The translations under genes were made by a program, and so were the position numbers. Under the pieces are notes generated by a model. The model saw only the letters and a program-made list of their open reading frames with translations. It was not told where the DNA came from and made no database searches. A DNA stretch of 64,000 bases from the NCBI GenBank assembly GCA_020444065.1, contig JAHLLQ010000001.1, positions 1,199,721 through 1,263,720 of the forward strand, written 5' to 3'. Within the stretch, counting starts at the first letter, position 1; every line of letters starts with the position of its first letter. This DNA comes from a bacterium (GTDB lineage: Bacteria > Sumerlaeota > Sumerlaeia > SLMS01 > JAHLLQ01). This document shows, piece after piece, positions 33,734-42,095 of the stretch.

Positions 33734-35779
33734 ATGTCGATGACGGTCCTTGCCAACGGCCTGCGCCGGGTCAACTCCCGGCTGCGCCGAACCGAGCACC
33801 TCTACATGGTCATCGTTGCGGTGGCCGTCGGTCTGCTCGCCGGCCTGTGCGCCGTGGGATTCCGCGAGATGATTCATCTCGTTCAAGGGGTCGCCTGGAA
33901 AGAATCGAAATACACACTGGATCACATCCGCGATCTCCCAGTCTGGTGGAAACTCGTCGTCCCGACGGTCGGTATGTTGATTGTCGGCCTGATCGTCCAG
34001 TTCTTCGCCTCCGAGGCGAAGGGCCACGGCGTTCCCGAAGTCATGGAAGCCGTCATCCTGCGCAACAGCCGAATTCGTCCCCGCGTCGTGATCGGAAAGA
34101 TGATCGCATCGGCATTGTGTATCGGCACCGGCGGATCGGTGGGACGCGAAGGCCCCATCGTGCAAGTGGGCGCATCGCTTGGCTCGACCGCCGGGCAGTG
34201 GCTGGGCCTGGGCGAGCGCAGGATGCGAACGCTTGTCGGATGTGGCGCGGGCGCAGGCATTGCCGCCGCCTTCAACGCACCCGTCGCCGGCGCTCTGTTT
34301 GCCGTTGAGATCATCCTCGGTGACTTCGCCGTCACCCAGTTCTCCCCCATCGTTCTCGCGTCCGTTTCCGCAACGGTGGTTAGCCGGCACTTCCACGGAG
34401 ACTTCCCGGCTTTCCCGGTTCCGAAGTACTCCCTGGAAACGCCGTGGGAATTGTTTGGTTATGGAGCCTTGGGCATCCTCGCCGGCCTGGGGGCTTTGGC
34501 CTTTATTCGGATTCTCTACTGGAGTGAAGACTCGTTCGAGAAGATCAAGGTTCCGCTGGCCGTCAAGACGACGGTGGGCGGTCTGCTTGTGGGGCTCATC
34601 GCGATTCGTTTTCCTCAGGTGCTCGGCGTTGGCTACGAGGCGATCGACGATGCCCTCGGTGGCAACACGGCCTGGACAATGTTGTTGATGCTGGCGCTGG
34701 TCAAGATCGTCGGCGTTTCCATCACAATCGGATCGGGCGGTTCGGGCGGCATCTTTGCTCCGTCCCTCTTTATTGGAGCAATGTTAGGCGGCGCGATTGG
34801 TACAGTGATGGGGGTGATTGCCCCCGGTGCCGTTGCGTCTCCCGGTGCCTATGCGCTTGTCGGGATGGGCGCCATGGTTGCCGCCGCGACGCATGCGCCG
34901 ATTACAGCCATCCTGATCATCTTCGAACTGACCAACGACTACAAAATCATTTTGCCACTGATGATTAGCTGCATCATCGCGACGCTGCTTTCATCGCAGT
35001 TGCAGAAGGCCTCAATCTACACGCTGAAACTGCTCCGTCGCGGCATCGATGTGACCGAAGAACCGTCCGCAAATCTGCTGAAGAACGTAAAGACCGAGCG
35101 GGCCATGCGAAAGGCCGAGGCCAAGGTGAAGCCCTCCGATCCGCTGACCGCCGTGATTGGGAAGTTCATCGATCATCCCGGCGATAGCATCTTCGTCGTT
35201 GGAGAAGAGGACAGGTTCCTGGGCGCGATCACGATCGATGAGATTCGACCCATCATGTCCGATCCTTCGAGCTTCGAGCATCTCATTATCGCCGAGGACC
35301 TGATGGTATCGGGCAGCCTTCCAGTAATCTCGCCGGATGATTCGCTCGATTCGGTCATGCAGGCCATGGGCGACTATCGCTACGAAGCTCCCGTCGTCAA
35401 AGACGGTAAGTTGCGCGGCGCCATTCGCCCCGACGATGTGATTCGCCAATATAACGAGGCGCTCTTCAAGCGAGAGACGGCGCCGACAATGGCCGCGGCA
35501 ATCACTCGCCAGTCCACGATGCACCCGATTCCGGGCGTCGAGGACCTCGGCCTGGCGGAGGTCCCGGTGCCGGATTCGTTTCTCAACAAATCCCTCCGCG
35601 ATCTCGATGTTCGCGTGCGCTTTGGCGTCACCATCGTGCTGATCCGAATGCAGGCCGATCCGAGTTCCACGGAACCCGCCCCGACCATCGCGGCAATGCC
35701 CAATCACGTCTTCCGCCCCGGCGAAGCATTGATTGCCGTAGGATCCTCCGAAGGACTGAAATCGCTCGAAGTCGGATAA
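33734..35779 (+). CDS. ClC-type chloride channel/antiporter with CBS and TrkA-C domains
   Basis: A 681-residue protein. The ClC core has GHGVPEVMEA (variant of GSGIP), GREGPIVQVGA with the gating glutamate near residue 140, and GSGGSGGIFAPSLFIGAMLG. The gating Glu suggests a proton-coupled antiporter rather than a plain channel. C-terminal parts are two CBS motifs (about 455-575), likely nucleotide-binding, and a TrkA-C-like domain at about 600-680. Start is uncertain: ATG 33734 and ATG 33740 both fit, and the ribosome site (GGGGAG) is distant. Confidence 0.9.
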   Translation: MSMTVLANGLRRVNSRLRRTEHLYMVIVAVAVGLLAGLCAVGFREMIHLVQGVAWKESKYTLDHIRDLPVWWKLVVPTVGMLIVGLIVQFFASEAKGHGVPEVMEAVILRNSRIRPRVVIGKMIASALCIGTGGSVGREGPIVQVGASLGSTAGQWLGLGERRMRTLVGCGAGAGIAAAFNAPVAGALFAVEIILGDFAVTQFSPIVLASVSATVVSRHFHGDFPAFPVPKYSLETPWELFGYGALGILAGLGALAFIRILYWSEDSFEKIKVPLAVKTTVGGLLVGLIAIRFPQVLGVGYEAIDDALGGNTAWTMLLMLALVKIVGVSITIGSGGSGGIFAPSLFIGAMLGGAIGTVMGVIAPGAVASPGAYALVGMGAMVAAATHAPITAILIIFELTNDYKIILPLMISCIIATLLSSQLQKASIYTLKLLRRGIDVTEEPSANLLKNVKTERAMRKAEAKVKPSDPLTAVIGKFIDHPGDSIFVVGEEDRFLGAITIDEIRPIMSDPSSFEHLIIAEDLMVSGSLPVISPDDSLDSVMQAMGDYRYEAPVVKDGKLRGAIRPDDVIRQYNEALFKRETAPTMAAAITRQSTMHPIPGVEDLGLAEVPVPDSFLNKSLRDLDVRVRFGVTIVLIRMQADPSSTEPAPTIAAMPNHVFRPGEALIAVGSSEGLKSLEVG

Positions 35780-35836
35780 CTGCTTGAATACAAGCCCGAG
35801 ACGGCCGTAAATACCTGTAGGAACAGGAGGCCGACG

Positions 35837-36169
35837 GTGGCGGACTATCCGCAGGGACAAGAGACTTGGGCGAACTATCGATCCGAGCGGGAGCGGATCC
35901 CCGACGGTGGCATCGAGACGTTTATCCTTCTCCTGATTTTCATGGCGATTCTTGGGGCAATCGCTGGTGCGCTTGTCCTCTTCTTCACCTTAGGAAGACT
36001 GCTCGGAGCCCCCTCGTTACACACTGGCGAGATAATGACGCTCCGGGAGGCATATTGGCTCTTGGGCGGGTTTGCCGGCGGCGGAGCCCTGGTGGGAATG
36101 CTGCTGGTCGTGAGAAACTGGGACTGGAGGCGAACACTGGACCTGCTGGAGAAGGAGGATAAATCGTGA
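35837..36169 (+). CDS. Small two-helix membrane protein, paralogue 1 of 3
   Basis: A 110-residue protein with a polar N terminus (ETWANYRSERERIPDGGIETF) and two membrane helices. A GTG start lies eight bases after AGGAGG. The N-terminal pattern W-x-x-[FY]-x-x-x-R, P-x-x-G-x-x-x-F recurs in the next two genes, so the three are tandem paralogues. It overlaps the next gene by four bases (GTGA). Function unknown. Confidence 0.7.
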   Translation: MADYPQGQETWANYRSERERIPDGGIETFILLLIFMAILGAIAGALVLFFTLGRLLGAPSLHTGEIMTLREAYWLLGGFAGGGALVGMLLVVRNWDWRRTLDLLEKEDKS

Positions 36170-36459
36170 GAGGCCGCCCTCGTTATTCCGATAATGGCAA
36201 TCCGTGGACGGATTTCCGGACCGCTCGGCCGAAGCTGCCGAAAGCAGGAATCCGCGGCGCGTTTCTGCTCGGGATTCTCCTGGCGCCGATCGGTATGTTT
36301 GTTCTGGTCGTCGATCTCCTGCCAGTGTTGTTCGATTCTCTTGTTTTCGACCACCCCGGCGATCTGGAACCCATCGGACGCGTGGCTGCGATCGGAGCAG
36401 CGCTGGGTTTTCTGAGCGCGTTCATCATCTGGGAGTGGCGCACGAAGGACGAATCCTGA
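36166..36459 (+). CDS. Small two-helix membrane protein, paralogue 2 of 3
   Basis: A 97-residue protein with N-terminal NPWTDFRTARPKLPKAGIRG matching its neighbours, then two membrane helices (FLLGILLAPIGMFVLVVDLL and VAAIGAALGFLSAFIIW). A GTG start overlaps the previous stop. Part of a coupled three-gene set. Confidence 0.7.
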   Translation: MRGRPRYSDNGNPWTDFRTARPKLPKAGIRGAFLLGILLAPIGMFVLVVDLLPVLFDSLVFDHPGDLEPIGRVAAIGAALGFLSAFIIWEWRTKDES

Positions 36460-36473
36460 AGAAGGAGAGCACG

Positions 36474-36776
36474 ATGCCGAACGATCTTGGAAACGGCGAT
36501 CCCTGGGCGGGGTTCAAAGCACGTCGCGATGAACGCCCGGAGGGCGGCATGGGGACCTTCGTGATGGTGTTGGCCTTCATGGCCCTGCTCGGGGCCACAC
36601 TGGCCATTCTCGGCGTCTTCTTCATCTTCGATTGGGACCTGACGTGGGGAACCGATGTCAGCGAGACACTGACATTCGAGCACATCCTCGTGATCTTCGG
36701 CTGTGCGGCGGGAGTTGGTGCCGCAGTCGGCGTCGGAGCCGGCCTCGGACTCTGGAAGGCGGGAAAGAAAGAGTAG
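36474..36776 (+). CDS. Small two-helix membrane protein, paralogue 3 of 3
   Basis: A 100-residue protein with N-terminal DPWAGFKARRDERPEGGMGTF and two helices (TFVMVLAFMALLGATLAILGV, and a glycine-rich second helix). AAGGAG lies seven bases before the ATG. It ends 22 bases from the convergent glycosyltransferase stop. Confidence 0.7.
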   Translation: MPNDLGNGDPWAGFKARRDERPEGGMGTFVMVLAFMALLGATLAILGVFFIFDWDLTWGTDVSETLTFEHILVIFGCAAGVGAAVGVGAGLGLWKAGKKE

Positions 36777-36798
36777 TTCGTAGGGCGAAACTTGCCGG

Positions 36799-37566
36799 CT
36801 ATTCTTTGCCCTTCAACTTGCGACGGCCGGCGGCCAGGAGGCGGAACGTTTCAAGGATCGTTGTACCGAGCTCCAGCTTGCTCTCCCCCACCTTGCGATC
36901 GTAGCGAAGGATGAACGATACCTCGCGAATCTTCGCGCCCAGCGCGGCCATGTTGACAAGCAACTGGTCAGTGCATGCAAAGCCGGCGCGCGTAATCAGG
37001 TCGTCGCCGTATTCCTTCAACGAACGCTGCACAATGCGCATGCGATAGGCGCGATAGCCGCATGTGTAATCGCGAACGCCTTCCAGGCCAAGGAAGAGCC
37101 AAAAGAGGAAGCGCGCGCCGAAGCTCATGAGCTGGCGATTGAGCGGCACGCCGATCTGCTTGCTGCCGCGGCGATAGCGCGACGCGATCACGATGTCCGC
37201 GTTCGTCTTGTTCATGCGATCCAGCATGGTCAGCACGTGGCTGGGCGGGTGCGTGTTGTCCGCGTCCATGCAGATGACGACGTCCTTGTCGTTCTCGGAA
37301 AGCTCCGCCACGCGCCGCAGGCCCGTTTTGATCGCCTCGCCGAGCCCTTTGTTCTTCTCGTGCTGAACAAGCTCGACGGGCATTCCCTTGGCGATGGCCT
37401 CGCGAACGACCTCTGCCGTGCGGTCCTTGCTGCCGTCATCAACGATCACGATCCACGGCTCGGCGTTCTCGGGGAACTCCTTGAACAGCTCCGCAAACGA
37501 ATCCAGCAACGGAGGAAGGCATTCTTCCTCATTGTAAGCGGGCAGGGCGACAAAAACGCGAGACAT
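36799..37566 (-). CDS. Family 2 glycosyltransferase (polyprenyl-phosphate sugar synthase type)
   Basis: A 255-residue GT2. VFVALPAYNEEECLPPLLDSF opens the fold, IVIVDDGSKDRTAEVV and CMDADNTHPP (DxD metal site) follow, with RYRRGSKQIGVP and DYTCGYRAYR later. This matches dolichol/undecaprenyl-phosphate mannose-synthase-like enzymes without C-terminal membrane helices. It is transcribed alone on the minus strand and faces the membrane paralogue operon. Confidence 0.85.
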   Translation of the reverse strand: MSRVFVALPAYNEEECLPPLLDSFAELFKEFPENAEPWIVIVDDGSKDRTAEVVREAIAKGMPVELVQHEKNKGLGEAIKTGLRRVAELSENDKDVVICMDADNTHPPSHVLTMLDRMNKTNADIVIASRYRRGSKQIGVPLNRQLMSFGARFLFWLFLGLEGVRDYTCGYRAYRMRIVQRSLKEYGDDLITRAGFACTDQLLVNMAALGAKIREVSFILRYDRKVGESKLELGTTILETFRLLAAGRRKLKGKE

Positions 37567-37686
37567 GGGCTGGCAGATTCTCCAATCGGTTCAAGCACAG
37601 GGCTCAGAGGGAAGCAGGATCAACGGCCTCGGGCAAGTGATTTAGTGTGGGCTGGGGGCGGGACGCTCATCTTGGCCCTGCCTTGG

Positions 37687-37985
37687 CCCCCTACGGGGAC
37701 CGAGAGAACCTCGTCTGCATCCCCGGGCTCCCGAAGGTCGCCCGGGGCCATTCAACTGATCCTCCTTCGGAGGATTCTGCGGCCCGGTACATTGCAGAGA
37801 AACTCCCCTTCTTTGAGGAGGTCCCCCGACTGGGGGGCGAAGTTCTGGGGCCCCAGGTGACCGACGCGCTTGTCCGCCGAAGCGCAAAGCGCGCAGGTGG
37901 ATGGGAGCGAATCTGGGGTTGGGATGCTGAGGCGACTCGTCCCCGAAGGGGGCGAAGATTGCCCGATGTACCCGACAAGAGAAAA
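37687..37985. ncRNA. Candidate structured RNA: hairpin-rich gene-free stretch
   Basis: Between the glycosyltransferase start and the PLP-enzyme stop lie about 470 bases without a credible gene. Within 300 bases there are at least six GC-rich hairpins: CCCCGGGC/GCCCGGGG (37721-37747), ATCCTCC/GGAGGAT (37759-37775), CCCCC/GGGGG with a GACT loop (37823-37836), CTGGGGCCCCAG (37845-37856), GCGCTT/AAGCGC (37866-37885) and CCCC/GGGG with a GAA loop (37941-37951). Strand is unknown. It does not match RNase P, SRP RNA or tmRNA landmarks. Confidence 0.3.
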
Positions 37986-38010
37986 CGGGCGGGACCGATG
38001 GCCCCGCCCG
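37979..38010 (-). terminator. Intrinsic terminator of the PLP-enzyme gene
   Basis: On the minus strand CGGGCGGG pairs with CCCGCCCG across a nine-base loop and is followed by TTTTCTCTT. It lies 25 bases after the stop codon. Confidence 0.85.
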
Positions 38011-38034
38011 AGGAGAGATATCTCGGATCTTGGA

Positions 38035-39513
38035 TTACGCGTTTGCGCCGGCTTCCATTTCGGACAGCAGACCAACAGTCTCGTTGAACTGCGTGATCAG
38101 GCGGTCGATGTCGCCGCGCTGCGCCACGACGTTATCCCAGTAGTCGCGGTCGTACCACTGCGCGTTCAGCTCGTCCAGGTCGCTCGCCTGCTGCTCGATC
38201 CACGTGTAGTACTTCAGGTTGTGGATGCGCTTGCGATCTTCGTACGTCAGTTCGAGCAGGTTGTCGATGCGTTCGCCCATCAACCAACGATGGTAATCGG
38301 CGGCCGCGCCGGCCTCGGTGTACTCGATGTGCGAGAGCTCTTCCATGCGCGAGCCGTACAGTTCCATCGAGTCCGTGAAGATGGTGGCGACGATGTCGTC
38401 CTCGTTGAGTTCGTGGTACTTCGCGAACTTGATAGCGGACAGCAGGTTACCGATGCCGCTGATGCCAAGAAGATTCAGGTCGGAGATGACATCCTGCGAA
38501 ACTCCCTGCTTCTTCAGATACTCGTGACCGACTTCGTGGTTGAACAGGCGCATGAGGTTGATCGTCGCGTTATCGTCGATCGCGGCCACGAAGTCCGTGT
38601 TGCGCACGTTGTGGATCCAGGGAACGTGCTTGTCGCCGATGCCTTCGATGCGGTGACCGCCGAAGCCGTTGTTCAACAGCGTCGGGCACTGCAGGGCTTC
38701 GCCGGCGATGATCTTGATGTGCGGGTGCAGCTTCTTCAGGTAATCGCCGCAGGCGATGGTGCCGGCCGAGCCGGTGCTGGAGGCGATGCCCGCCAGACGA
38801 CTGCGCGAATTGCCCATCTGCTCGAACACTTCCTGAATCGCGCGACCGGTGACCTCGTGGTGCCACAGGTAGTTGCCGAACTCGTCGAACTGGTTGAAGA
38901 TCGTGATATTGTCACGAGTCTTCCGCAGTTCCCAGCACTTGTCGTAGATTTCCTTCACGTTCGATTCGCAACCGGGGGTGGCGATCACTTCGCCGGCAAC
39001 CTTCTTCAGCCACTGGAAGCGCTCCTGGCTCATCTCTTCGGGCAGGATCGCGATCGATTCGCAGGCAAGCAGCGCGGCGATGTAGGCGCCGCCGCGGCAG
39101 TAGTTGCCGGTCGACGGCCAGACGGCCTTCATCGTCTCGGGATTGAACTGGCCGGTGATCAGTCGGGGGACAAGGCACGCGGTCGTCGCACCAACCTTGT
39201 GCGCGCCGGTCGGGAACCACTTGCCGACCAATCCGAAGATACGGGCCTTTACGCCCGTGATCTCGCGCGGAATCTCCATGAAGTTGACGCCGCCGTAGCC
39301 GCCGCCCGTTTCCGTCGGTTCGTTCTTCCACGTCACCCGGAACAGGTTCAGCGGATCGACATCCCAGAGTCCCGCGCCCTTCAAGCGTTCCTTGATCACT
39401 GCCGGGATCTTGCCCGGATCGATCATCTGCTCGAAGGTGGGGATAATAATGCTGCGCTCGCGAGCGCGACGAACCGTCGCCTCGAATTGATCTTCACGAA
39501 TGGTCAAATCCAT
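38035..39513 (-). CDS. PLP-dependent fold-type II lyase/synthase (TrpB/cysteine-synthase-like)
   Basis: A 492-residue enzyme. The PLP lysine is in PTGAHKVGAT (Lys106), the phosphate loop is SSTGSAGT, and STGNYCRGGAYIAALLA supplies a substrate-site loop. It matches the family usually annotated as pyridoxal-5'-phosphate-dependent protein subunit beta, related to cysteine synthase and threonine synthase but longer, with an extra helical C-terminal part. ATG 39513 begins at the natural start MDLTIREDQ. Reaction unknown; beta-elimination or replacement on an amino acid is expected. Confidence 0.8.
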   Translation of the reverse strand: MDLTIREDQFEATVRRARERSIIIPTFEQMIDPGKIPAVIKERLKGAGLWDVDPLNLFRVTWKNEPTETGGGYGGVNFMEIPREITGVKARIFGLVGKWFPTGAHKVGATTACLVPRLITGQFNPETMKAVWPSTGNYCRGGAYIAALLACESIAILPEEMSQERFQWLKKVAGEVIATPGCESNVKEIYDKCWELRKTRDNITIFNQFDEFGNYLWHHEVTGRAIQEVFEQMGNSRSRLAGIASSTGSAGTIACGDYLKKLHPHIKIIAGEALQCPTLLNNGFGGHRIEGIGDKHVPWIHNVRNTDFVAAIDDNATINLMRLFNHEVGHEYLKKQGVSQDVISDLNLLGISGIGNLLSAIKFAKYHELNEDDIVATIFTDSMELYGSRMEELSHIEYTEAGAAADYHRWLMGERIDNLLELTYEDRKRIHNLKYYTWIEQQASDLDELNAQWYDRDYWDNVVAQRGDIDRLITQFNETVGLLSEMEAGANA

Positions 39514-40083
39514 GGGTTCCACTCTTTTCCAAGAATTCCGGCCGTCGGGGCGTGGCCCTCTCCCACCGGGGTAAACGAGGATGGCTAGCAAGACTTAAGG
39601 CCTCGTGTCAAGACCCGTGGGTGCCCGGATTGTTGGGGATATCCGGGGGGAAAGGGGTGTCTCCGGCGGATGATAAAAACTTTATCGACGTGCTATAAAA
39701 GCCGGTAAAACCTTTTCCCAACAGGGTGCTTTTCTGATGCATTCCGGCACCGGATGGGCACTTTTCTGCCACTGCGATGCCCCTTTTGGGGTCAGAGTGG
39801 CGACTTCGGACCTCACGAAAACATGGCGATTGAGACATGCAAGGCACGATAAAGGGCTTCAATCGGCCAAATCCGGCCGGTGTTTCTGTCCTAAGTCGAA
39901 TTTGCCTGTACCGGGCCGGGCGTTTGCTACTTCCTGGGCACGAATCCGGGACAAAACGTCGCCGGCACCTTCGATGCCCAGCTCCGAAACATCCGGATCG
40001 AAGGACCGTGTCAGAGAGAAACGTAACGGGAGGTGCGGCCCTCGGGCCCGCCTCGGCAAGTCCAAGGAGATAATCGAAAGATC
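39514..40083. other. Long divergent intergenic region with inverted repeat and possible promoter
   Basis: About 570 bases with no credible gene separate two divergent starts. It contains GATAAA-AAC-TTTATC (39672-39686), an operator-like inverted repeat. A possible minus-strand promoter has TTGGGA (39716-39721), 17 bases, then TTATAG (39693-39698). Two related pieces (GGTGCTTTTCTG and GGGCACTTTTCTG) lie 36 bases apart. AAGGAG precedes the DUF4912 start. Confidence 0.4.
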
Positions 40084-41391
40084 ATGGCTAAGAAAAACAC
40101 TTCGAAGACGAGCAAGGCAAAGGCCGACGAGACCAAGGCCAAGGTGACGGCGTCGGAGAAGGAAACCAAGAAGCCGACCGCCAAGAAGACAGCAGCAAAG
40201 AAGACAGCGGCGAAGAAGGCCGCCCCGGCCAAGAAGGCGGCGGCGAAGCCGACTGCCAAGAAGGCTGCGGCCAAGAAAGCTACCAAGAAGGCGGCTGCGA
40301 AGAAGGCCACCGTGAAGAAGACCGCGAAGGCGCCGACCGCCGCGCCGGCCCGCAAGGCTGCTCCGGTGAAGAAGGCTGCTGCCAAGAAAGCCTCCGCGGC
40401 GTCCCCGGTCGCCCCGAAGCTCGATGGCGGCTCCATCCTGCCGACACCCAAGCGCAACGCCGTTGCTCCTCCCGTCACCGGCAGCAGTTGGTATCTGCAG
40501 CAGCGCGACGATGCCCGCCGCGCCAGCCTTCAGATCGAGCAGACCGGCCCCGCCGACTACGAAGTCGAACTTCCCTTCGAGTACGGCGAGACCAAGATTT
40601 CCGTCCTGGTTCGCGATCCGGAATGGATCTATGTGTTCTGGGAAATCTCGAATGCGACCCGCGCCGAACTGGGTCTGCAGCGCGGCCGCCACAATCGGCC
40701 ACTGCTGCTCCGTCTGTACGATGTAACCGGCGTCGACTTCTCCGGCAACAACGCCGTGTCGACGCTCGATGTGCCCGTGAATGACTACACGTCGTCTTGG
40801 TACGTGCGCGTGCCGCGCGCCGGCCGTCGCCTGGTCGTCGACCTCGGCACAATCACCGAGGAAGGCACGTTCCAGACGATCACGCGCTCGCAGGGCGTGG
40901 ACATTCCAGAACCGCGCATCTCGGAGGAAGAAGATTCCGTTTGGGCGCCGCAGAGTGGCGACGTCTACCGCCAGATTCTGAAGCTGTCCGGCGGCACCGA
41001 AATCACCACGCACATGGGCAGCGAAGAGTTCGTCCACGTGCTGCAGAAGAAGCTGATGGAAAACGTCGGCGATTCGAGCTTCAGCGGCCAGCTTGCTGCC
41101 ATGGGCATCGGGTCGAGCGAGAACTACTCCGAAGGCGTCGTCCACCGCGTTGGCCAGCGTGGCCGCGACTTCTGGCTGGAAGTCGGCGTGGACGTCATCG
41201 TCTACGGCGCAACCGAGCCGGATGCGAAGGTCAAGCTGATGGGCCGCCCGATTCAGTTGAGCAGCGACGGAACGTTCCGCATCCGGATGGCGCTGCCCGA
41301 TGGCACGATTGAATTCCCGGTCGAAGCCACCAGCGCCGACGAGATCGAAACGCGCAACGTCTGCCCGATCGTAAACCGCAAGACCGTCTAA
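40084..41391 (+). CDS. DUF4912 protein with histone H1-like Lys/Ala-rich N-terminal tail
   Basis: A 435-residue protein in two parts. Residues 1-105 are a low-complexity tail of AAKK, AKKA and PTAKK repeats, as in H1-type nucleoid proteins. From about 160 the DUF4912 domain appears (ELPFEYGETKISVLVRDP, then WIYVFWEIS, LRLYDVTG, SWYVRVP). A C-terminal beta-rich part includes VDVIVYGATEPDAKVKLMGRPI. In other bacteria DUF4912 proteins are unexplained; here the tail should bind DNA, RNA or another polyanion. ATG 40084 is 13 bases after AAGGAG; the frame is open slightly upstream. A strong hairpin follows the stop. Confidence 0.85.
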   Translation: MAKKNTSKTSKAKADETKAKVTASEKETKKPTAKKTAAKKTAAKKAAPAKKAAAKPTAKKAAAKKATKKAAAKKATVKKTAKAPTAAPARKAAPVKKAAAKKASAASPVAPKLDGGSILPTPKRNAVAPPVTGSSWYLQQRDDARRASLQIEQTGPADYEVELPFEYGETKISVLVRDPEWIYVFWEISNATRAELGLQRGRHNRPLLLRLYDVTGVDFSGNNAVSTLDVPVNDYTSSWYVRVPRAGRRLVVDLGTITEEGTFQTITRSQGVDIPEPRISEEEDSVWAPQSGDVYRQILKLSGGTEITTHMGSEEFVHVLQKKLMENVGDSSFSGQLAAMGIGSSENYSEGVVHRVGQRGRDFWLEVGVDVIVYGATEPDAKVKLMGRPIQLSSDGTFRIRMALPDGTIEFPVEATSADEIETRNVCPIVNRKTV

Positions 41392-41422
41392 AGACTATCC
41401 CCGAACCAAATCCTCATTGCGG

Positions 41423-41450
41423 CACTGGCCTCCGGCAACGGAGGCCAGTG
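41423..41450 (+). terminator. Hairpin after the DUF4912 gene
   Basis: A 12-base perfect stem (CACTGGCCTCCG with CGGAGGCCAGTG) with a GCAA loop, followed by TCGTT. Termination is likely though the T-tract is short. Confidence 0.65.
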
Positions 41451-41484
41451 TCGTTAAGCGGAACTCCCGCGGGAAGGAATCGGC

Positions 41485-41961
41485 ATGAGAACACTCTGGC
41501 GTTTGATCCTCGGTTGCCTGGTCGGTTGCCTGATCGGCGTATTCTTCATCGGCACAACCAGCGTCTTTGCGCACGCGGAGGAAATCGGTTCTTCCATGGC
41601 GGGAACCATAGCGGGCCAGATGCTTGGTATTCTCGATTGGGTCGTTCTGATTTCGGCGATTGTACTGATTGTACTGGAAATCCTGATTCGTCGGGGGAAG
41701 CCGTGGCCCCGGGCGGCGAAGTTGATTTTCGCCTTCCTGGTTGTGGCCCTGATTCTGACGATTGTCGAGATGGCCTTGATCACGCCGGCCATTCATAATC
41801 TTCGGAGTGAATTGGCTGCCCAGTTCGGCTCCGTTTCCGCTGCGCCGGATGCAGAACGCGGCCGGTTCGGAGCTCTCCACGCCATCTCCATGCTGCGTGG
41901 ACTGGGAGTTCTCGCCACGGCAATGGCGGCCTTTGTGATTGAATCGTTGAAGAGCAGATGA
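41485..41961 (+). CDS. DUF4149-like four-helix membrane protein
   Basis: A 158-residue protein with four membrane helices: GCLVGCLIGVFFIGTTSVF, the region around DWVVLISAIVLIVLEILI, AKLIFAFLVVALILTIVEM and LGVLATAMAAFVIE. The LHAISMLRGLG segment near the C terminus is the conserved LH motif of DUF4149 (TMEM205-like) proteins. Function unknown. Confidence 0.7.
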   Translation: MRTLWRLILGCLVGCLIGVFFIGTTSVFAHAEEIGSSMAGTIAGQMLGILDWVVLISAIVLIVLEILIRRGKPWPRAAKLIFAFLVVALILTIVEMALITPAIHNLRSELAAQFGSVSAAPDAERGRFGALHAISMLRGLGVLATAMAAFVIESLKSR

Positions 41962-42037
41962 CGTAAGACTGATCGCGAGGTGACTTGAGCTTCCGTGCTC
42001 AAGCCCCAGAGGCACATGCCCACCTGGTGTGAGTTGA

Positions 42038-42068
42038 AACGGCGCGCCCCAATCAGAGGCGCGCCGTT
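42038..42068. terminator. Bidirectional terminator between DUF4149 and RND genes
   Basis: An 11-base stem (AACGGCGCGCC with GGCGCGCCGTT, nine-base loop), flanked by T-rich sequence on one side and A-rich on the other. It lies between convergent genes. Confidence 0.75.
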
Positions 42069-42095
42069 CTTTGAATTGCCAGAGAGCGAAGAGAA

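Noticed and set aside
37687..37985. RNase P RNA, SRP RNA or tmRNA identity for the hairpin region
   Set aside because: The conserved landmarks (RNase P GAGGAAAGTCCGG, SRP GGAAGGAAGCAG, tmRNA tag and CCA end) are absent on both strands.
37647..38087. 146-codon plus-strand frame in the hairpin-rich spacer
   Set aside because: Arg/Gly-rich, no ribosome site, no domain, and it runs into the terminator and the 3' end of the opposite gene.
37870..39588. 572-codon plus-strand frame
   Set aside because: Antisense to the PLP enzyme, which has the catalytic lysine and substrate loops.
39608..39862. 84-codon minus-strand frame in the 570-base spacer
   Set aside because: Composition unlike neighbours, no Shine-Dalgarno, and it covers the likely promoter and inverted repeat.
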